This document shows, one piece after another, positions 1 to 7,243 of a stretch of DNA of 43,765 nt. The notes beneath the pieces were generated by a model, which was given only the letters and a program-made list of their open reading frames with translations, had not been told where the DNA came from and ran no database searches. The position numbers were made by a program, and so were the translations under genes. Every line of letters starts with the position of its first letter. The first letter of the stretch is position 1. This stretch comes from Bacteroidota bacterium (GTDB lineage Bacteria; Bacteroidota; Ignavibacteria; UBA10030; UBA8401), in assembly GCA_027622375.1 (NCBI GenBank), contig JAQCAB010000013.1, positions 1 through 43,765 of the forward strand. Direction: 5' to 3'.

Positions 1-261
1 ACTTTGATTTGTTTCTATTTTATTATCGGATTTTATTCAACTCAAATTTATTTGAAGTCAAATTCAATTTGGGATTCTTATTTTTATCGAGTTGGAATTA
101 TAGCATTTTCACAAATAATTAGTTCTTCTTTAATTTATAAAGGAACACCATACTTTATTACTTCAAATTATTTATTTATGCTTGAAGGAATTATATTTTT
201 AATTATTAATTTTATTTTAATTCAGCTTGTAAATAAAAAACAAAAATTACTATTTTCATAA
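1..261 (+). CDS. C-terminal part of an unidentified membrane protein (cut by window edge)
   Basis: The reading frame is open from the first base (ACT, then TTG) to a TAA at 259-261, so the gene very probably starts outside the window. The visible 86 codons are rich in Phe, Ile, Tyr and Leu. At least two hydrophobic stretches are visible, one near residues 1-15 and a strong one near residues 57-77 (LFMLEGIIFLIINFILIQLV), followed by a basic tail with KK. This fits the end of a polytopic inner-membrane protein with a cytoplasmic C-terminus. The stop lies 3 nt before the Rieske oxygenase ATG, so the two are likely co-transcribed. I do not recognise the family and give no function. Confidence 0.6.
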   Translation, partial: TLICFYFIIGFYSTQIYLKSNSIWDSYFYRVGIIAFSQIISSSLIYKGTPYFITSNYLFMLEGIIFLIINFILIQLVNKKQKLLFS

Positions 262-264
262 GCC

Positions 265-1356
265 ATGATAAAATATTCGGTTGATAAAGATATCTCAAAA
301 GCAAAAACGATATTGAAGGATGTTTACACCTCTAATTATTTATTTGAATTACTCAAACAGAAAATTTTTGAAAATAGTTGGCATTTTATCGGACAAGAAA
401 ATTTAGTAAAAAATATTGGAAGCTGTTTGCCATTTACACTTTTAGAAGGATATTTAGATGAACCTTTATTATTAACAAAAAATAATAAGGGTAAATTAAA
501 TTGCCTTTCAAATGTTTGCACTCATCGTGGAAATTTAGTTGTTGCTGAATCTTGTAATTTACATCAACTTAAATGTGGTTATCATGGAAGATGTTTTGAT
601 TTGGATGGAAAATTTAAAGGCATGCCTGAGTTTAAAGAAGTAAAAAATTTTCCAACTAAAAAAGATAATTTAACTCAACTCCCAATTTATAATTGGAAAA
701 ATTTATTATTTACAAACTTAAACAATAAATATGGTGCAAATCTTTTTTTTAAAGATATGGTTGCAAGAATTAATTGGCTTCCAATTGATGAATTTATATT
801 TAGTAAAGAAAAATCAAAAGAGTATTTTGTTGATGCTAATTGGGCTTTGTATGTTGAAAATTATCTTGAAGGATTTCATGTTCCATTTGTTCATGAAGGT
901 TTAAATGCCGAAATAGATTTTACAAATTATACAACTGAACTATTTTATCCCTTTTCAAGTTTGCAAATAGGAGTTGGCAGAACAAATCAAAATTGTTTTG
1001 AGATCCCAAAAAATTCTGAAGATTATGGAAAAAATATTTCTGCATATTATTTTTGGGTGTTTCCAAATTTGATGTTCAATTTTTATCCGTGGGGATTATC
1101 AATAAATATTGTAAAACCAATAAGTGTAAATAAAACTCAAATATCGTATTTAACATATATTTGGAAAAATGAATTATTAAATGTTGGCGCAGGTGGAGAT
1201 TTGGATAAAGTTGAATTGGAAGATGAAGTGATTGTTAAATCAGTTCAAAAGGGAATCCGTTCTAAATTTTATAAACATGGAAGATATTCAGTAACTCGTG
1301 AAAAAGGGACACATCATTTTCATAGATTATTATCGAAATTTATAAATTCAAAATAA
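265..1356 (+). CDS. Rieske non-heme iron oxygenase, alpha (catalytic) subunit, orphan
   Basis: A 363-residue protein with the two-domain layout of ring-hydroxylating oxygenase alpha subunits. The N-terminal Rieske [2Fe-2S] domain shows C85-x-H87 (CTHRG) and C104-x2-H107 (CGYHG). The C-terminal catalytic domain shows the mononuclear iron site pattern EN-x2-E-x2-H-x4-H at residues 198-210 (H205 and H210), with D320 in LEDEV as the likely third ligand. Such enzymes insert one or two oxygen atoms into aromatic or quaternary-amine substrates, using electrons from a reductase. No beta subunit, ferredoxin or reductase gene is next to it, so the substrate and electron donor are unknown. The ATG is 3 nt after the upstream membrane gene, and the permease begins 7 nt after the stop, which suggests one operon. 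The family call is firm; the substrate is not. Confidence 0.85.
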   Translation: MIKYSVDKDISKAKTILKDVYTSNYLFELLKQKIFENSWHFIGQENLVKNIGSCLPFTLLEGYLDEPLLLTKNNKGKLNCLSNVCTHRGNLVVAESCNLHQLKCGYHGRCFDLDGKFKGMPEFKEVKNFPTKKDNLTQLPIYNWKNLLFTNLNNKYGANLFFKDMVARINWLPIDEFIFSKEKSKEYFVDANWALYVENYLEGFHVPFVHEGLNAEIDFTNYTTELFYPFSSLQIGVGRTNQNCFEIPKNSEDYGKNISAYYFWVFPNLMFNFYPWGLSINIVKPISVNKTQISYLTYIWKNELLNVGAGGDLDKVELEDEVIVKSVQKGIRSKFYKHGRYSVTREKGTHHFHRLLSKFINSK

Positions 1357-1363
1357 AATTCTA

Positions 1364-2797
1364 ATGGAACCGAAGCTCGAAAGAAAAATTGGGAGTTGGG
1401 CTTCAATTTCAATTGTTGTTGGAGCAGTAATCGGGAGCGGAATATTTATGAAGCCCGCAATAATGGCAAGTCAAGTTGATTCACCAATTTTATTATTGCT
1501 TGTTTGGGTTGTTGCCGGAATTATTTCTCTTTTTGGCGGAATGATTAATGCCGAAATCGGAACAATTTTACCGAACACTGGTGGGCAATATGTTTATTTA
1601 AAACATATGTATGGCGAATTTATTTCTTTTATTTATGGATGGGCTTCATTAATTGTTATAAATACTGCCGCGCTTGCTGCAATTTCATTTGTGTTTGCAA
1701 GTTATGTTGAAACTTTTTTTTTACTTCCCCGATTTTCAAATGAAATTGAAACTACAATAAAAATTATTATTCCGGGGATTGGAACACTTTATCCTTTAGC
1801 AAATATCGGAGTTAAAATATTAGCAGCTTTTTTAATTTTGCTAATTACATTTATCAATTATAGAAGTTTGAAAGCAAGTAGCTTGATGCAAGTTTATTCA
1901 ACATTTCTAAAAATTTTATCTTTAATATTTGTAGTTGTGATTGTTTTTTCTTTTGGAAATGGATCTACAAATAATTTTGTTTACTCAAATTCTACAAACG
2001 AAAAATCTTTTTTTCTTTTATTAGGTGGATTTATTGCTGCAACATCTGGCGCACTTGCATCATATGATGGATGGAATAATTTAGGATTTGTTTCAGAAGA
2101 AATTATAAATCCCAAAAAAAATATTCCACTTGGATTATTGGTTGGGATCACAATTTGTATGGTGCTTTATATTTTAACCAATCAAGCATATTTATATTTA
2201 TTACCGATTAATGAATTAAAACAAAGTTCGTTAGTTGCTTCAGATGTTTTGCAAATTGCAGTTGGACCAATTGGTGCAAAAATAATTGCGATATTAGTTT
2301 TAATCTCAACATTTGGTGCTGTAAATGGAAATGCGCTCCCTTGTTCAAGAGTTACTTTTGCGATGGGACATGATAAATTATTACCAAGTTGGATTGGAAA
2401 TGTCCATCCAATTTACAAAACTCCCGGGAACGCATTAATTCTTCAAGCAATTTGGGCTTGCATTTTTGTATTTTCTGGCTCGTTTGATATGTTAACCGAT
2501 TTATTTGTTTTTGCAACTTGGATATTTTATGGGTTTGCTGCATATGGGCTTTTTATTTTGAGAAAAAAACTTCCAAATGCTGATCGTAAATATAAAGTTT
2601 GGGGTTATCCAATTATTCCAATTATTTTTATTTTATTTTCAATTTTATTTGTTGGATTAACTTTGTACAACGATATCCAAAATTTTTTAGATGGAAAAAC
2701 TGAATTTATCAATTCTGTTTATGGTCTAATTTTAACTTTCTCTGGAATCCCTTTTTATCTTTATTACAAGAAAAGATCTGTAAAAGCAGACCTTTGA
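1364..2797 (+). CDS. APC-superfamily amino acid permease
   Basis: A 477-residue, highly hydrophobic protein with about 12 predicted membrane segments. The first segment carries the APC signature GAVIGSGIF (near residues 20-28), preceded by the short basic N-terminus usual for this family. Length and the N-terminal motif fit the LAT/SteT-like branch, which exchanges or imports neutral amino acids through the inner membrane. Substrate cannot be read from the sequence. It lies 7 nt after the Rieske oxygenase, so it may import that enzyme's substrate or simply share its transcript. The 124-nt gap after it holds a T-rich stretch and probably the promoter of the histone-like gene; no convincing terminator was seen. 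Confidence 0.85.
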   Translation: MEPKLERKIGSWASISIVVGAVIGSGIFMKPAIMASQVDSPILLLLVWVVAGIISLFGGMINAEIGTILPNTGGQYVYLKHMYGEFISFIYGWASLIVINTAALAAISFVFASYVETFFLLPRFSNEIETTIKIIIPGIGTLYPLANIGVKILAAFLILLITFINYRSLKASSLMQVYSTFLKILSLIFVVVIVFSFGNGSTNNFVYSNSTNEKSFFLLLGGFIAATSGALASYDGWNNLGFVSEEIINPKKNIPLGLLVGITICMVLYILTNQAYLYLLPINELKQSSLVASDVLQIAVGPIGAKIIAILVLISTFGAVNGNALPCSRVTFAMGHDKLLPSWIGNVHPIYKTPGNALILQAIWACIFVFSGSFDMLTDLFVFATWIFYGFAAYGLFILRKKLPNADRKYKVWGYPIIPIIFILFSILFVGLTLYNDIQNFLDGKTEFINSVYGLILTFSGIPFYLYYKKRSVKADL

Positions 2798-2921
2798 ATT
2801 ATTAAAAAATAAATTTCTATTATTTTTATTTAACTTATTTATGTTAATATTGCAAAATCAATTTTAAATAATTTAGAATTGTAAAATTAATTATATAAAC
2901 TTAAAATAAGGAAAAAATAAA

Positions 2922-3116
2922 ATGAGTCGTTTTTCAGAATTAGTTTCACTCGTTCAATCGTTCGAACCAGATTTTGTAAAGTTTTATGATAAAGGAAATA
3001 AATCAGCAGGTACAAGAGTTAGAAAAGCAATGGGAGAATTAAAAAGGAAAGCTCAAGAAATCAGAATTGAAGTTCAAGATTTAAAAACAAAAGATAATTC
3101 AGCTCCACAAGCTTAA
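2922..3116 (+). CDS. Histone H1-like protein (Hc1 type), small nucleoid protein
   Basis: A 64-residue protein whose sequence (LVQSFEPDFVKFYDKGNKSA near residues 10-29, then GTRVRKAMGELKRKAQEIR) matches the short Hc1-like proteins common in Bacteroidota and relatives. The N-terminal half is a helix with alternating acidic and basic residues. The RVRKAMGELKRKAQ stretch is the basic helix expected to touch DNA. It lacks the long Lys/Ala-rich tail of chlamydial Hc1 and ends in a short KTKDNSAPQA. The start ATG has a weak AAGG about 10 nt upstream (TAAGGAAAAAATAAAATG). A TAATATTG at 2845-2852 is one mismatch from the Bacteroidota -7 element and may be its promoter. The dipeptidase follows after 21 nt. 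Confidence 0.85.
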   Translation: MSRFSELVSLVQSFEPDFVKFYDKGNKSAGTRVRKAMGELKRKAQEIRIEVQDLKTKDNSAPQA

Positions 3117-3137
3117 TTATCGTTGGAAATTATTTTT

Positions 3138-4331
3138 ATGAAAAGCAAAAATTTAATCTTTTTGCTTTTTTTATTTTTAAACTGTCAATGTTTATTTTCG
3201 CAGTTTGATTATAAAAAATTCCATCATGATTCATTTGTAGCTGATACACATAACGATGTATTGTTACGGATGATGGAAGGTGAAAATCTTTCAATAAAAA
3301 CTACAAAAGGGCATTCCGATTTAATCAGATTTAAAGATGGGGGCGTCGACGCTCAGTTTTTTTCTGTTTGGGTTGCACCTTCATTTTTAAATGTAAATGG
3401 AGTTGATGAATCTTTCAATCGCGCATCTGCTATGATTGATTCGCTGAATTCACTGATTAAAAATAATCCTGATAAAATTGGTTTGGCAAAAAATTATAAG
3501 GATGTTTTAAAATTAAATAAGCAAAATAAATTGGCTGCGTTAATTGGTGTTGAAGGGGGATATCCCATTTTAGATAATATTGATTTTGTTGATACACTTT
3601 ATTCAAAAGGGATGCGTTACATGACTTTAACATGGAATTTAAATACTCCATGGGCAACATCTGCAAGAGAAGAATCAAGAACAGATACAGTTTTACAATT
3701 TAAAGGATTGACAGAAAAAGGAAAACAAATTGTATCGCGGATGAATAGATTGGGTATTATTGTTGATGTCTCGCATATTGGTCCACAAACTCTTGAAGAT
3801 GTTTTACAAATTTCAACAAAACCTGTTATCGCTTCCCACTCTTGTGTTTATAATATTACACCTGCATTTAGAAATTTAAAAGATGATCAATTAAAAGCAA
3901 TTGCAAAAAACAGTGGAGTTGTTTTTATAAATTTTTATGCAGCATTTATAGATAGCACTTTTCATATTAAAGCTGATTCGATCTCCCAATTTTACAAACC
4001 TTCAATTGACTCTATAAAAAATTTAAAACTACATCCCGATGATGAAAGTTTAGCTGTTGAAACTTTTTTGTCGCCACATTATGAACCAATTCGTCCCGAA
4101 TTAAGTCAGCTTGTTGATCATTTTGAATATATTATAAAATTAATTGGGGTTGATCATGTTGGTATCGGTTCTGATTTTGATGGAGTTACTGCATTACCAA
4201 AAGAAATGGATGATGTAACTTTTCTTCCAAATTTAACAAGAGAATTATTTAAAAGAGGTTATTCAAAAAAAGATGTTAAAAAAATTCTTGGTGAAAATTT
4301 TTTAAGAGTATTAAAAGCTAATTCCCCATAA
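3138..4331 (+). CDS. Secreted membrane dipeptidase, peptidase family M19
   Basis: A zinc dipeptidase of the renal-dipeptidase family that cleaves dipeptides, including some with a D-residue at the C-terminal side. The ATG at 3138 is preferred over an in-frame TTG at 3123, because it gives a clean signal peptide (MKSKNLIFLLFLFLN... ending near LFSQ, residue 22) and 397 residues. Metal-site residues are visible: H38-x-D40 in DTHND, the bridging E139 in GVEGG, H213 in VSHIG, H234 in ASHS, and a late GSDFDG aspartate motif. A cysteine pair in NCQC could allow lipidation, but the lipobox is poor, so periplasmic or exported is the safer reading. It is followed directly by a terminator shared with the convergent rpsU gene. 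Confidence 0.87.
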   Translation: MKSKNLIFLLFLFLNCQCLFSQFDYKKFHHDSFVADTHNDVLLRMMEGENLSIKTTKGHSDLIRFKDGGVDAQFFSVWVAPSFLNVNGVDESFNRASAMIDSLNSLIKNNPDKIGLAKNYKDVLKLNKQNKLAALIGVEGGYPILDNIDFVDTLYSKGMRYMTLTWNLNTPWATSAREESRTDTVLQFKGLTEKGKQIVSRMNRLGIIVDVSHIGPQTLEDVLQISTKPVIASHSCVYNITPAFRNLKDDQLKAIAKNSGVVFINFYAAFIDSTFHIKADSISQFYKPSIDSIKNLKLHPDDESLAVETFLSPHYEPIRPELSQLVDHFEYIIKLIGVDHVGIGSDFDGVTALPKEMDDVTFLPNLTRELFKRGYSKKDVKKILGENFLRVLKANSP

Positions 4332-4333
4332 AA

Positions 4334-4372
4334 TAAAAAAACCCGAAATTTTACTTTCGGGTTTGATTTTTT
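4334..4372. terminator. Bidirectional rho-independent terminator
   Basis: A perfect 9-bp stem AACCCGAAA (4340-4348) pairs with TTTCGGGTT (4355-4363) around the loop TTTTAC. A T-rich tract follows on the plus strand (TGATTTTTTT) and an A-run AAAAAA precedes it at 4334-4339, which is a U-run for the minus strand. It sits between the convergent dipeptidase and rpsU genes and should serve both. Confidence 0.85.
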
Positions 4373-4387
4373 TGAAAAGAAAAAAAA

Positions 4388-4588
4388 TTAAGTAGCTTCT
4401 TCTTCAAGTATTGCGCGATGATTTCGTCTAATTGCTTTTATTTTGTCCATTCGTTTTTGAACAGATGGTTTTACAAACGCTGTTCGCTTTTTATATTCTT
4501 TTAAAACCCCTGATCTCTCGTACTTCTTTTTAAATCTGCGAATTGCTTTATCAATCGACTCATTTTCGGTAATTATAATACCAACCAA
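4388..4588 (-). CDS. rpsU: 30S ribosomal protein bS21
   Basis: A 66-residue basic protein with the S21 hallmarks IDKAIRRFKKKYERSGVL near residues 12-29 and KKRTAFVKPSVQKR near 33-46. It binds near the 3' end of 16S rRNA on the small subunit platform. The start is TTG at 4588-4586, fixed by a full AAGGAGGTG Shine-Dalgarno sequence (complement of 4597-4605) with an 8-nt spacer. That is the best anti-SD match in the window, where most genes have none. It lies 24 nt after the zinc-ribbon gene and is probably read from the same transcript. The last Tyr is at residue 32; the C-terminal helix ends RRNHRAILEEEAT. Autoregulation through the strong SD is plausible by analogy with Flavobacterium. Confidence 0.93.
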   Translation of the reverse strand: MVGIIITENESIDKAIRRFKKKYERSGVLKEYKKRTAFVKPSVQKRMDKIKAIRRNHRAILEEEAT

Positions 4589-4596
4589 TTTTAAAA

Positions 4597-4605
4597 CACC
4601 TCCTT
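4597..4605 (-). promoter_or_regulatory. Unusually strong Shine-Dalgarno site of rpsU
   Basis: Read on the minus strand this is AAGGAGGTG, a 9-nt match to the 16S anti-SD core, 8 nt before a TTG start. It decides the rpsU start, since no ATG is available in frame nearby. It stands out because neighbouring genes mostly have A/T-rich, SD-free starts. Confidence 0.85.
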
Positions 4606-4612
4606 AATTATT

Positions 4613-4990
4613 TTAATCTTCTTGTAAATTTTCAATTAATTTTTTATTTCCATTTTTTTGGAATTCAACAATAATTGCTTGTAACCCGCTAGATATTTTT
4701 ACTTTGGAAGTAACAATTCCCATATCATCCCAATCTGAGTGGTAAATTGAAGCGCCAACTTCATATTTATTTATAGGATTATAATTAGAGCATTCTTCTT
4801 TTACTAAGTCATTTAAATCTTTTTTTTCTTCAACATTTAACAAACCAGTATCAATTAAAAAATTATGGCGGCATCTTGAACATTTATGCCATACTTTTGT
4901 TTCGTTACCTTCAACCGCACCCAAGATTTGCATCTTTTTTTCGGCTTTGCAATTTTCGCAAAAATGAATTCTAAATTTTGATTTTGCCAT
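4613..4990 (-). CDS. Uncharacterised zinc-ribbon protein with a Tudor/CarD-like C-terminal segment
   Basis: A 125-residue protein. The N-terminus shows two CxxC knuckles, C11-x2-C14 (CENC) and C37-x2-C40 (CSRC), spaced as in a zinc ribbon. Residues 75-122 follow a pattern of small SH3/Tudor-like modules such as the CarD N-terminal or PcrA C-terminal domain: VGASIYHSDW, then GIVTSKV, a Gly turn, IIVEF, and NGNKKLIENL. That similarity is my reading of hydrophobic and Gly spacing, not a search result. Such modules usually bind RNA polymerase or other proteins. It is upstream of, and 24 nt from, rpsU, so a link to transcription-translation is possible. The ATG at 4990 gives MAKSK with no clear SD. 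Function unknown. Confidence 0.7.
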   Translation of the reverse strand: MAKSKFRIHFCENCKAEKKMQILGAVEGNETKVWHKCSRCRHNFLIDTGLLNVEEKKDLNDLVKEECSNYNPINKYEVGASIYHSDWDDMGIVTSKVKISSGLQAIIVEFQKNGNKKLIENLQED

Positions 4991-5133
4991 TAATTATTTG
5001 TCTGAATTTTAGCTTCGCAATATACATATTAAGAGTTAATTCTACTAATTAGAATTATCGTTAATAAATTACTCTTCTTATTTTAAACTATTTTTATTTA
5101 TTTTGTGGAATTACTTAAAAATAAAATTTTATT

Positions 5134-6525
5134 ATGACTGAAAAACAATACGATTTAATAATTATAGGTGGTGGACCTGGCGGATATATTGCAGCAATTC
5201 GCGCTGGTCAACTTGGTTTAAAAACACTGGTTGTTGAAAAAGATAAGCTTGGTGGAATTTGTCTTAATTGGGGATGCATTCCAACAAAAGCGCTTTTAAA
5301 AAATGCTGAAATTTATAATTTACTTAAACATTCAAATGATTTTGGATTTACATTTGATAATTTAAAAGTTGATTTTACGAAAGCTGTACAACGCAGTCGC
5401 GATATTTCTTCAAAATCTGCAAAAGGAATTGAGTATTTATTCAAAAAAAATAAAATTGAATATATAAATGGCACTGCAAAAATAATTGAAAAAAATATTG
5501 TTGAAGTTACACAACCCGGCAAAGTTAATAATTATTCTGCAAAAAATATTATTATCGCAACTGGCGCACGATCAAGAGAATTACCAAATTTAAAAATTGA
5601 TAATCAGAAAATTATTACAAGCTCCGAAGCAATGGTGCTCAAATCTGTTCCAGAAAAAATGCTAATTGTCGGTGCTGGTGCAATTGGAGTTGAGTTCGCA
5701 TATTTTTACAACGCTTACGGAACTAAAGTTACAATAATTGAAATGAAGCCAAATATTCTTCCAATTGAAGATGTTGAAGTTTCAAAAACTTTGACAAGAT
5801 GCTTTCAAAAATCGGGAATCGAAATTTTAACTGAAACAACTGTTAATTCAACTGAAGTTGGAAATGGTGTTAAAGTAAAATTATCAACCAAGAATGGTGA
5901 AAAAGAAATTGATGTTGATGTAGTTTTAGTTGCAGTTGGCGTTCAAGGGAATATTGAAAATTTAGGTTTAGAAAATATTGGTATTGTTACAGAAAAATCT
6001 CATATCAAAGTAAATGAATACTATCAAACAAATATTGAAACCATTTTTGCAATTGGTGATGTAATTGGCGCTCCTTGGTTAGCGCATGTTGCATCAATGG
6101 AAGGAATTGTTTGTGTTGAAAAAATTGCCGGCAAAAATCCACATAAAATAAATTACAATAATATTCCTGGTTGCACTTATTGCCAACCTCAAATTGCAAG
6201 TGTTGGTTTGACTGAAGAAAAAGCAAGAGAACAAGGATTGGATATTAAAGTTGGTAGATTTCCATTTAGATCTCATGGAAAAGCTTTAGCAATTAATGAG
6301 CCCGAGGGATTTGTAAAATTAATTATTGATGCAAATTACGGCGAAATTTTGGGAGCGCATATTGTCAGTACAGAAGCAACTGAAATGATTGCCGAAATTG
6401 TAACTGCTCGTAATTTAGAAGCAACCGCTGAACAATTATATAATTCAATTCACGCTCATCCAACTTTAAGTGAAGGAATTGCTGAAGCAGCGCTTGATGC
6501 TTACGGCCAGGGATTAAATATTTAA
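5134..6525 (+). CDS. lpdA: Dihydrolipoyl dehydrogenase (E3)
   Basis: A 463-residue flavoprotein that reoxidises dihydrolipoyl groups of E2 and passes electrons to NAD+. FAD site: GGGPGGYIAAIRAG near residues 12-25. Redox disulfide: C43 and C48 in GGICLNWGCIPTK. NAD site: VGAGAIGVEFAYF near residues 182-194. Second FAD contact: AIGDVIGAPWLAHVA. C-terminal catalytic His-Glu pair: HAHPTLSE near the end. It opens a run of eight lipoate-related genes with small gaps, so it likely supplies E3 to both dehydrogenase complexes. The 143-nt upstream gap is shared with a divergent gene; no strong promoter match was found there. It belongs to the LpdA branch rather than glutathione or mercuric reductase, because of the CLNWGC motif. 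Confidence 0.95.
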   Translation: MTEKQYDLIIIGGGPGGYIAAIRAGQLGLKTLVVEKDKLGGICLNWGCIPTKALLKNAEIYNLLKHSNDFGFTFDNLKVDFTKAVQRSRDISSKSAKGIEYLFKKNKIEYINGTAKIIEKNIVEVTQPGKVNNYSAKNIIIATGARSRELPNLKIDNQKIITSSEAMVLKSVPEKMLIVGAGAIGVEFAYFYNAYGTKVTIIEMKPNILPIEDVEVSKTLTRCFQKSGIEILTETTVNSTEVGNGVKVKLSTKNGEKEIDVDVVLVAVGVQGNIENLGLENIGIVTEKSHIKVNEYYQTNIETIFAIGDVIGAPWLAHVASMEGIVCVEKIAGKNPHKINYNNIPGCTYCQPQIASVGLTEEKAREQGLDIKVGRFPFRSHGKALAINEPEGFVKLIIDANYGEILGAHIVSTEATEMIAEIVTARNLEATAEQLYNSIHAHPTLSEGIAEAALDAYGQGLNI

Positions 6526-6531
6526 ATTGAG

Positions 6532-7239
6532 ATGAAACAGCATCCCACAAATGTTATCAATTTTGGTAAATCAAATTATGGTGAGATGTGGGAAATTCAA
6601 AAGCAATTATTTTCTGCTCGTTTAAAAAATGAAATTTCAGATACAATTATTTTTACCGAGCATGAAAATGTTTTCACATTTGGAAAAGCTTCAGATAAAA
6701 ATCATCTACTCGCAAATGAAGCTGAATTAAAAAATAAATCAATAGAAGTTTTTGAAATTGATCGTGGTGGTGATGTAACTTTTCATGGTCCGGGGCAAGT
6801 TGTATGTTATCCAATTTTATATTTGTCTAATTACAAAGAAGATGTACATTTTTATTTACGCAATCTTGAAGAAGTAATAATTAAAACTCTAGAAAATTTA
6901 AAAATATTTTCTAATCGGATTCCTGATTTAACTGGCGTTTGGATTGAAAATGAAAAAATTGCTGCAATCGGAATAAAAGTCAGCCGTTGGATTACAATGC
7001 ATGGTTTTGCATTTAATAATTTTACAGATTTATCAAACTTTGATAGAATTATCCCATGTGGAATTTTCCATAAAGGAGTTACCTCACTTAATCAATTGGG
7101 AATCCAAATTTCAAATTCTGAATTAATTAATTTATTTTGTAAAAATTTTTCTGAAGTATTTGAAATGAATATTTCTTTTATAAATAAAAATGAGTTGTTT
7201 AAAAATTCTTTTTACGAATCCGAATACATAAAAAATTAA
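6532..7239 (+). CDS. lipB: Octanoyl-[acyl carrier protein]:protein N-octanoyltransferase
   Basis: A 235-residue protein that moves an octanoyl group from acyl carrier protein to lipoyl-domain lysines, the first step of lipoate synthesis. The family signature RGGDVTFHGPGQ is at residues 78-89. The catalytic pair appears as K149 (GIKVSRW) and C176 (IIPCGI). It follows lpdA by 6 nt and precedes the fused E1 gene by 4 nt. The partner lipoyl synthase, lipA, lies further along the same run, so the operon encodes the whole endogenous lipoylation route for its own E2 proteins. No SD is visible before the ATG. Confidence 0.94.
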   Translation: MKQHPTNVINFGKSNYGEMWEIQKQLFSARLKNEISDTIIFTEHENVFTFGKASDKNHLLANEAELKNKSIEVFEIDRGGDVTFHGPGQVVCYPILYLSNYKEDVHFYLRNLEEVIIKTLENLKIFSNRIPDLTGVWIENEKIAAIGIKVSRWITMHGFAFNNFTDLSNFDRIIPCGIFHKGVTSLNQLGIQISNSELINLFCKNFSEVFEMNISFINKNELFKNSFYESEYIKN

Positions 7240-7243
7240 ATAT

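Noticed and set aside
4-261. A complete 85-residue gene starting at TTG 4
   Set aside because: The frame is open to the window edge, so the TTG is more likely an internal Leu of a longer protein.
2798-2840. A/T-rich hairpin after the permease as a terminator
   Set aside because: The pairing contains almost no G-C and could arise by chance in such T-rich sequence.
5040-5133. Promoter for lpdA among TATTTTTA and TTATTTTG near 5089-5105
   Set aside because: Each -7 candidate has a mismatch and none has a TTTG about 19 nt upstream.
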